From positions 73,818,687 to 73,882,686 of the forward strand of contig CM066732.1 of assembly GCA_033961575.1 (NCBI GenBank): 64,000 bases of DNA, read 5' to 3'. This stretch comes from Aselliscus stoliczkanus (taxonomy: Eukaryota > Chordata > Mammalia > Chiroptera > Hipposideridae). The notes below the pieces were generated by a model, which was given only the letters and a program-made list of their open reading frames with translations, was not told where the DNA came from and ran no database searches. Each line of letters begins with the position of its first letter. Position 1 is the first letter of the stretch. A program made the position numbers and the translations under genes. This document shows positions 57,895 to 64,000 of this stretch, in pieces.

Positions 57895-58430
57895 CATTTT
57901 TCAAAAAACTAGATACTAGTATTCTTTGTTGTGTTTATGTACCATATAACTAATTTATTCAACTAGTCACCACTACTGACATGTAGCTTCTTTCCATTTT
58001 TTTTTTTTTAGCTATTACCAACTGTGCTACAATAAACACCCTGCAATGTAGTAAATTCATCCAGATGCATGTGTGACTGTGTGTGCATCTATATATAAGT
58101 GTGGATGCTGGATTGTATATGTGCAAATATTTGTATATGTGTATGTACAAACTTGCTTATCTGTAGCATAATTCCCTAGAAGAGAAATTTATGGTTCAAA
58201 CAAATTTAGTGTTTATATTCTGATAGATGCTACCATTTTTTTCTCTCATTTTTGTTCTCAGTACAGTGCATTTTGTTTTCAGTACTGCACTTATATCTCC
58301 CTATTGTCACCAAACTGGACACTATCAAATGTTTTCATCTTTTCCATACTAATAGGCATCATCTTAGTTGGATGGTAATGAAGAGTTAGATTTTTTCCTA
58401 CTATGGTAAGTAAAGTGTCTGTTTGTGTTT
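57895..58430 (-). mobile_element. Old L1 ORF2/3' fragment, antisense
   Basis: gctacaataaacaccctgca, gcataattccctagaagaga and attctgatagatgctaccat match antisense L1M ORF2. Badly decayed. Confidence 0.7.
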
Positions 58431-58454
58431 GATTGTTGCAGTGCTGCAAGTCTT

Positions 58455-58583
58455 TTTTTTTTTTTTTTTTTTAATTTTTTTTTTTTTTTGAGGGCAGTGT
58501 CACTGGCCCTCATATGTGGGACCCGAACCGGGGCCGCTGGCTTCCTAAGCCAGCACTTAACCACCGCGCCACTCGGCCGGCCC
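58455..58583 (-). mobile_element. Type A SINE with long T-rich tail
   Basis: Complete copy. B box (reverse) ggttcgggtcc is intact, and the head ends ctcggccggccc. The duplication gctgcaagtctt is at about 58443-58454 and 58587-58598. The roughly 40-nt T-run suggests a young insertion. Confidence 0.94.
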
Positions 58584-58689
58584 ATTGCTGCAAGTCTTGT
58601 CTTCCAAGAGATCCATCTCCGGTGAACAGAGACAGATCACAGGGTGTCTACTTATTTCTTTAGAAAAATTGCCTAATTCTTATTTTTAT

Positions 58690-59352
58690 TCCAGCCTTAT
58701 TGAGATATAATTGACAAATAAAAGTTGTATATATTTAAGATGTACAATGTAATTTATTTTATTTTATTTATTTATTTTTTTTATAGAGGGCAGTGTCACT
58801 GGCCCTCATATGTGGGATCTGAACCAGGGCCGCTGGCATCCCAAGTCAGCTCCCAACTACTGTGCCACTCGGTTGGCCCAACAATGTAATTTTTGATACA
58901 TGTATACATTGTGAAATGGTTAACACAGTAAGCTAATTAACATATCCATCATCTCACATAGTTACCTTTTTTGTGTGTATGAGAACAATTAAGATTTACT
59001 CTCAGCAAATTTCAAGTATACAGTACAATATAGTTGACTATAGTCACCATATTGTACATTAGACCCCCAGAACTTATTCTTCCTGCATATCAGAAGCTTT
59101 GTACCCTTTGATCAACAAGTCCCTATTTCCCCTACCCTGCAGCCCCTGGTAACCACCATTCTGCTCTCTGGTTCTAAGAGTTCAAATTTTTTTAGATTCC
59201 ACATATAGAAGAGAACATGGAGTATTTGTCTTTCTGTATTTGGCTTACTTCACTTGGCATAATGTCCTTCAGGCTCATCTGTGTTGTTGCAAATGACAAG
59301 ATTTAATTTTTTAAGCTTGAATAATATTCCATTGTATTTATATACACACCAC
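58690..59352 (-). mobile_element. Old L1, 3' part, host of the nest
   Basis: ttccagccttattgagatat, gaaatggttaacacagtaag, atattgtacattagaccccc, ttccacatatagaagagaac and cttgaataatattccattgt are antisense L1MA-type 3' UTR and ORF2-end landmarks. The same L1 resumes at 63211 after an insertion of about 3.9 kb. Confidence 0.88.
58756..58879 (-). mobile_element. Head-only (monomeric) type B SINE
   Basis: Has the type B head (gctggcatccc form, B box ggttcagatcc) and ends straight after the ccctctat junction in an A/T-rich tail, with no core or distal arm. The duplication acaatgtaattt lies at 58744-58755 and 58881-58892. It could be a source-like monomer or a product of premature tailing. Confidence 0.85.
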
Positions 59353-59406
59353 TTTTTCTTTTTAAAACATTTTTATTAAAATACAGCTAACATACAATAT
59401 TTATTA

Positions 59407-60011
59407 CCATATTTTGCTGTGTAGAATGTATACTTTTTTGCCCAAATTTGTGAGGGAAAAGTAAGAATTCACATTATATATGGGTAGTACTAATTCTGTA
59501 TCTCTATAAATATTTTTTTTTTTTGAGGGCAGTGTCACTGGCCCTCATATGTGGGACCTGAACCGAGGCCACTGGCTTCCCAAGACAGAGCTTAACCACC
59601 GCGCTACTCTGCCGGCCCTCTATAAATAATTTTATTTCTTTTATTTATGCTTATGAGTTAAAAGTGTAACTCTAGAAATCAATAACGATATCTGTCTGTA
59701 AAATAATACCATGAAATATGATAATCAGTTTTGTTGGACTTACCAAGAACTTGAAACAATGAAGAGTTCTTGGCCTTCTATGATGCATAAATATTGTAAT
59801 TTTTGTTATCGGTACATAAAATTTCTTGTACTATATGTTAAAAAAAATAAATGCTAAAATTCCTTTATAATACAAAAAATAAATATCTAAATGTAGACAA
59901 ATAAAAATTTGAATTAAAAAATTAAAGCAAAAGATTTTTTCCCTGAAAGTTTGGGTCAAAAACGTAGGTGTGCATTACACACAAGAGCACATTATATACA
60001 ACAAAATATGG
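59407..60011. mobile_element. TIR DNA transposon (TA target), unidentified
   Basis: Left end ccatattttgctgtgtagaa and right end in reverse ccatattttgttgtatataa are inverted repeats of about 20 bp. TA stands outside each end (59405-59406 and 60012-60013), and the L1 3' UTR reads on across it. The subterminal tttgcccaaatttgtgaggg and its mirrored fellow (tttgacccaaactttcaggg in reverse) extend the similarity. It is about 490 bp without its SINE and has no transposase frame. TA target and TIR suggest Tc1/mariner-class, but I do not know the family. Confidence 0.75.
59513..59618 (-). mobile_element. Type A SINE, innermost of the nest
   Basis: Reverse-strand copy with a perfect 11-bp duplication ctctataaata (59502-59512 and 59619-59629). 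Head ends ctctgccggccc. Confidence 0.95.
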
Positions 60012-60481
60012 TAGTTTCAGGTGTACATCAGTTACTGAGCAGTACCCACCTGGCATTATACAAAATTATTACCATATTATTTATTATATTCTCTATGCTA
60101 AAAAAATAATCACCATGGTAAGTCCAGCAACCATCTGACACCATACCATACTATCACAATATTATTGACTATATTTCCTATGCTGTATATTATATCCCCA
60201 ACACTTATTTGTTTTATACCTGGAATTTGAACCTCTTATTCCCCTATATTCTTCCCCCCTTTGATATTCAATATTATTTTATATTAACTTAAGGTGCACA
60301 ACATAGTGGTTAAAAATTGGTATAATTTGCGAAGTGATCCCCCTGACTAGTATAGTACCCACCTGGCACTATACATGCATGTTACCATATTATTGATTAT
60401 ATTCCCTTTGCTTTACTTTACATGACTATTTTGTAACTACCAATTTATACGTCTTACCCAGAAATGGGATTACTAGGTCCT

Positions 60482-60760
60482 TCTTTGTCTCTTGTTATAG
60501 TCTTTGTTTTAAAGTCTATTTTGTCTGATATAAGTATTGCTACTTCAGTTTTTTGTTTGTTTGTTCTTTTCCATTTTCATGAACTATCTTTTTCCATCAC
60601 TTCACTTTCAGTCTGTGTGTGTCTTTCGATCTGAAGTAAGTCTCTTGTAGGCAGCATATGTAAGGGTCTTGTTTTCTTATCTATTCTGCCACCCTATCTT
60701 TTGATTAGAGAATTTAATCCATTTATATTGAAAATAATTGTTCATAGGTATGTAGTTTTT
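60482..60760 (-). pseudogene. ORF2 5' remnant, copy B
   Basis: Reads TITRDKEGPSNPISG then stop across the deletion junction. RDKE comes from the early endonuclease part of ORF2 and SNPISG from the distal DP-N-P block. This is the same junction as at 44555 in copy A. No catalytic RT region is present. Confidence 0.8.
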
Positions 60761-60829
60761 GTCATTTTATTATTCATAATTTTGATTTTTTTGTCTTAAA
60801 GCAGTACCTTTAAGATTCCTTGCAATACT

Positions 60830-61500
60830 AGTTTGGTGGTGAGGAAGTCCTTTAGCTTTTCCTTGTCTGGGAAGCTCTTTATCTATCCTTCAATTCTAAA
60901 TGACAGCTTTGCTGGGTAGAGTAATCTTGGTTGTAAGTCCTTGCTTTTCATCCTTTGACTATTTCTTGCCAATCCCCTGTGGCCTGCCAAGTTTCTGTTG
61001 AGAAATCAGTTGACAGTCTTATGGGAGTTCCCTTGTAAGTAACTAACTGCTTTCCTCTTGCTGCTTTTAAGATTCTTTTCTTTGTCTTTAACCTTTGGCA
61101 TTTTAATTATGATGTGTCTTGGTGTTGGCCTTTTGGGGTTCATCTTGTTTGGGACTCTGCACTCCCAGGGCTTATATATCTAATACCTTTGCCAGGTTAG
61201 AGAAGTTTTCCATCATTATTTTTCCAAATAGGTTTTTGTTTCCTTGCTCTCTCTCTCTCTCTTCTCCTTCTGGAGCCCTAGAATGCAATGTTGATACACA
61301 TGATGTTGTTCCAGAGGACCCTTTAAACTTTCTTCATGTTAGTAAATTCTTTTTTCTTTTTAAAGTTCTAATTGGGTATTTTGTAGTACCTTATCTTTTA
61401 AATCGATGATTTGATCCTTTGCTTCATCTAATCTATTGTTGATTCCCTGTAATGTATTCTTCATTTCCATTATTGTATATATTATTTCTGACTCTTTTTT
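60830..61500 (-). pseudogene. ORF1 remnant, copy B
   Basis: Sequence parallel to the ORF1 remnant of copy A: ctgccaagtttctgttgaga, aatcagttgacagtcttatg and ggcattttaattatgatgtg correspond on the reverse strand to the ORF1 C-terminal domain (LSADFS / ETLQAR region) and its upstream motif. A CT run near 61250 and frameshifts break it. Confidence 0.75.
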
Positions 61501-63210
61501 ATGTTTTCTATCTCTACTTTAATGTTTCTTATCTCTTTGTTTACACTTGCCCTGAGATGATTGAGCATTCTTATAACCAGTGTTTGGAAATCTGCATCTG
61601 GCAGATTGCTTGTCTCCTTTTTGTTTCGTTCTTTTCATGGAGCTTTGTTCTGTTCTTTTATTTGGAACATGTTTCTCTGTCTCCCCACTTTGACTGTCTC
61701 CCTGTGTTTGTTTCTATGTATGAGGTAGGGCTGCTGTGTCTTCTGGTCTTAGTGAAGTGGCCTTATGTAGTAGGTGTGGTGTGGGGCACAGTCTTCCTAG
61801 TCATCTGAGCAGCACATTTTAGGTGTGTCCCTTGTGTGGATTGGGTGTGCCTTCCTCTTGTAGTTGAGCATTGGTTTCTGTTTGCACATCAATGGGAAGG
61901 ATTGGCCCTTAGGCTCATTGGTTGTGAGGACTGACCATGACTACAGTGGAGGAGTTGTTGTGCAGAGGCTGACTCGAAAGAGCAGGAGGATCTGCCTCAG
62001 CTGGGCTTTGGTGCCTGCCCAATCTGCCCCGTGAGTGTGTCATCCTTGGAGGCTGCTGGATGATGCTCCAGCTCATTTTGAAGCTGGCCATTGGGCGCAG
62101 CAGCTCCAGGGTCACCTGGGAAGGGACCAATTACAAACCAAGTTTAGCCATACCTGTGCCCCACTGGGGGCCACCCACCAGGAGCCACAAAACAACTCAC
62201 AGATGGCTGCCACCCGTGTCGTGCTTGGAAGTGCCCCAAGAGGCCAAGCTGTGAACCAAAGCCAGCTGCCACTAGTGCCAGACTTAGGGCTGTTCAGCTG
62301 GAACTATAGGACACACTTAAGCCATATGCTATTTGTTTGGATTCCGCAAACTTTTGAGAGACCCTAGGAAAGACTGCAGCATGAGCTAAGGCTGATGATT
62401 TGTATGAAAAAGCCACTGGAAGCAGCTTGGGTATGACTGAAAGTTGGGTAGGGCATGGTATCGAATCAACAGGACATGGTAAATGAATGGTGTCAGCCAG
62501 CTTGATGCAGACTCAGTTACGGCGGTTGCCTGCATCTGACCACCAGGAAAGGGGAGGGCTCAACAAAGAAACAATGACTTCTGCCAGCTCCTCCTTCTAG
62601 GAGAAAGCTTCCCCTCCAGCCCTTGTCCTGAAGCCAGACAACTCAGTTTCTCCCCCTTTCCCCCAATGTCTCTGTTGTCTCTCCAGCTGCTGCCCCAGTG
62701 CTGGAGCCCAGAGCCAGTGATTCCGTTAGTGAGTAAGTCTGTGTGTAGTGCCTTTAAGAGGAGCACCTGGCATCCAGCCACCCTCCGTCTCACTCAGCCA
62801 CAATCTTCACTGGTTTTCAAAACCAGAAATTATGGGAGCTTCTCTCCCTGGCACTAGAACCCTGGGCTGGGGAGCCTGGTGTGGTGCTGGGACCTCTTAC
62901 TTCTTTGGTGGGGGGACCTCTGCAGCCGCTATATCCCTCCCAATTTTTAATGTTCACGTGTGGGCGTAATACCAGCTCATTCACATCTCTGCCTCTCCTA
63001 CCAGTCTCAGGGGGCTTCTTCTGCATGTCCTTAGTTGTAGGGCTTTAGTTAAGCAAGATTTCAGGCAATTCTTAATGATGGTTGTTTTGTCGTTTAGGTG
63101 TAATTTTGATGTGGTTGTAAATTTGTTGTAATTTTGTTATTTAGTTGTAATTTTGATGTGAGAGAAACGTAAGCACAGCGTTTACCTACTCCACTATCTT
63201 GACTGGAACT

Positions 63211-64000
63211 CTACACCATATTTTCTTTATCCATTCATTTGTTGATGGATACTTAGTTAGTTTCACATAAACTGTGAGTTGATATTACACTGTGGTTTTG
63301 ATTTGCATTTCCCTGGTGGTTAGTGATGTTCAGTACTTTTTCATATACCTACATCTCTTCATTTGATAAATGTCTATTCAGGTCATCTATCTGTTTTTAA
63401 ATTGGGTTATTTGTTTTCTTCTTATTGAGTTACTTGAGCTCTCTCTATATTTTGGGCATTACACCCTTATCAGGTAGTTTGCAAATATTTTCTGCCATTC
63501 TGCATGTTGTTGCTTCACTTTGTTGATTGTTTCCTTTGCTGTGCAGAAGTGTTTTAGTTTGATGCAGTCCCATTTGTCTATTTTTGCTTTTTTTTGCCCA
63601 TGCTTTTAGGTTTATATCCAAAAAAATCATTGGACCAAAGTCAAGAAGATTTCCCCTGTGTTTTCTCCTAGTAACTTTAGTTTCAGGTCTTATGTCTAAG
63701 TCTTTAATACATTGTGAATTGATTTCTGTATGTGTTGTGAGATAAGGGTCCCATTTCATTCTTCTGCTTATGAATATCCAGTTTTCTCAACACCATTTAT
63801 TAAAGAATCTGCCCTTTTTTGTGTGTGTGTTTACTTGGCACCTATGTTCAAGATCAGGTGACTATAAATGTGTAGATTTGTTTCTAAGCTCTTGTCCCGT
63901 TGGTGTTATACATTTGTTTTTATGCCAGTATCATACTCTTATGATTACTACAGCTTTGTGGTGTATTTTGAAATCAGGCAGTGTGATGCCTCTAGCTTTG
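63211..64000 (-). mobile_element. Old L1 ORF2, continuing past the window
   Basis: Continues the L1 of 58690: ttatccattcatttgttgat, tttgatttgcatttccctgg, gctgtgcagaagtgttttag, tgatgcagtcccatttgtct and cagtatcatactcttatgat are antisense ORF2 landmarks. The 104-codon minus-strand frame (63445-63759) is an ORF2 shred with [21 protein letters not shown] sequence. The right end lies outside the window. Confidence 0.9.

Larger units (their letters stand above)
59353..63210 (-). mobile_element. HAL1-like internally deleted L1, copy B
   Basis: Minus-strand element reaching the true 5' end (reverse strand: gagttccagtcaagatagtg, gagtaggtaaacgctgtg). Order on its strand: 5' leader about 63208-61500, ORF1 remnant 61500-60830, ORF2 start 60760-60482, an in-frame jump at about 60475 to SNPISG and a stop, then two 3' UTR units (about 60450-60275 and 60270-59360). 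The target duplication acaccactttttcttt / acaccatattttcttt brackets it. The ORF2 C-terminus kept in copy A is missing here. A TIR element is inserted in its 3' UTR. Confidence 0.83.

Noticed and set aside
61915..63026. Open frames on both strands as genes
   Set aside because: They sit in the 5' leader of HAL1-like copy B and match the pattern seen in copy A.

Overview
The window is a piece of a mammalian nuclear chromosome. It is AT-rich and non-coding, and dense in SINEs, LINE-1 (L1) debris, MIR/L2 relics, MaLR LTRs and microsatellites. No host protein-coding exon, rRNA, functional tRNA, CRISPR array or bacterial-type gene was found. The open frames longer than 60 codons are chance frames or repeat-derived. 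The SINE set points to a bat: a single copy near 13.4-13.6 kb resembles the Rhin-1-type tRNA SINE I associate with horseshoe and leaf-nosed bats. The dominant families are a ~100-bp tRNA-headed SINE (called type A here) and a ~410-470-bp composite SINE (type B) whose distal end looks like the Rhin-1-type tail. A rhinolophoid bat lineage in which A and B expanded fits, but that is inference from recalled family features.

Layout. 0-9.9 kb: ancient relics (MIR, L2, a MaLR LTR at 3.27-3.68 kb), one type A SINE, microsatellites, two CTCF-like motifs and a possible conserved regulatory block near 4.85-5.06 kb. 9.9-15 kb: MIR, type A and B SINEs, a MER5A-like hAT element holding two SINEs, and a short mariner-like MITE split by a SINE. 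15-22 kb: mostly repeat-poor, with old L1, MIR and hAT-Charlie relics. 22.3-25.8 kb: a 5'-truncated plus-strand L1 with decayed ORF2, split by a type B SINE. 26-43 kb: mainly unique sequence with scattered MIR/L2, a second copy of the same MITE, three SINE types, L1 3' ends and two weak open segments (34.1 and 39.1 kb). 43.4-47.5 kb: minus-strand, internally deleted (HAL1-like) L1 copy A with its own L1 insertion. 48-58 kb: three type B SINEs, type D and truncated type A SINEs, MIRs, L1 tails, and an MST/MLT1 LTR inside an old L1. 58.7-64 kb: a four-level nest in which an old L1 holds HAL1-like copy B, which holds a TIR element, which holds a type A SINE.

The most interesting system is transposon biology. 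Copies A and B, about 16 kb apart, share the same in-frame internal ORF2 deletion junction. Both keep an L1 5' leader and ORF1, and both have tandemly repeated 3' UTR units. They therefore look like two members of one non-autonomous, L1-dependent family rather than two independent deletions. The type B SINE appears to join the type A-like tRNA head, a repeat-rich core and the tail of another SINE. Target-site duplications (TSDs) delimit most young insertions to within a base or two.
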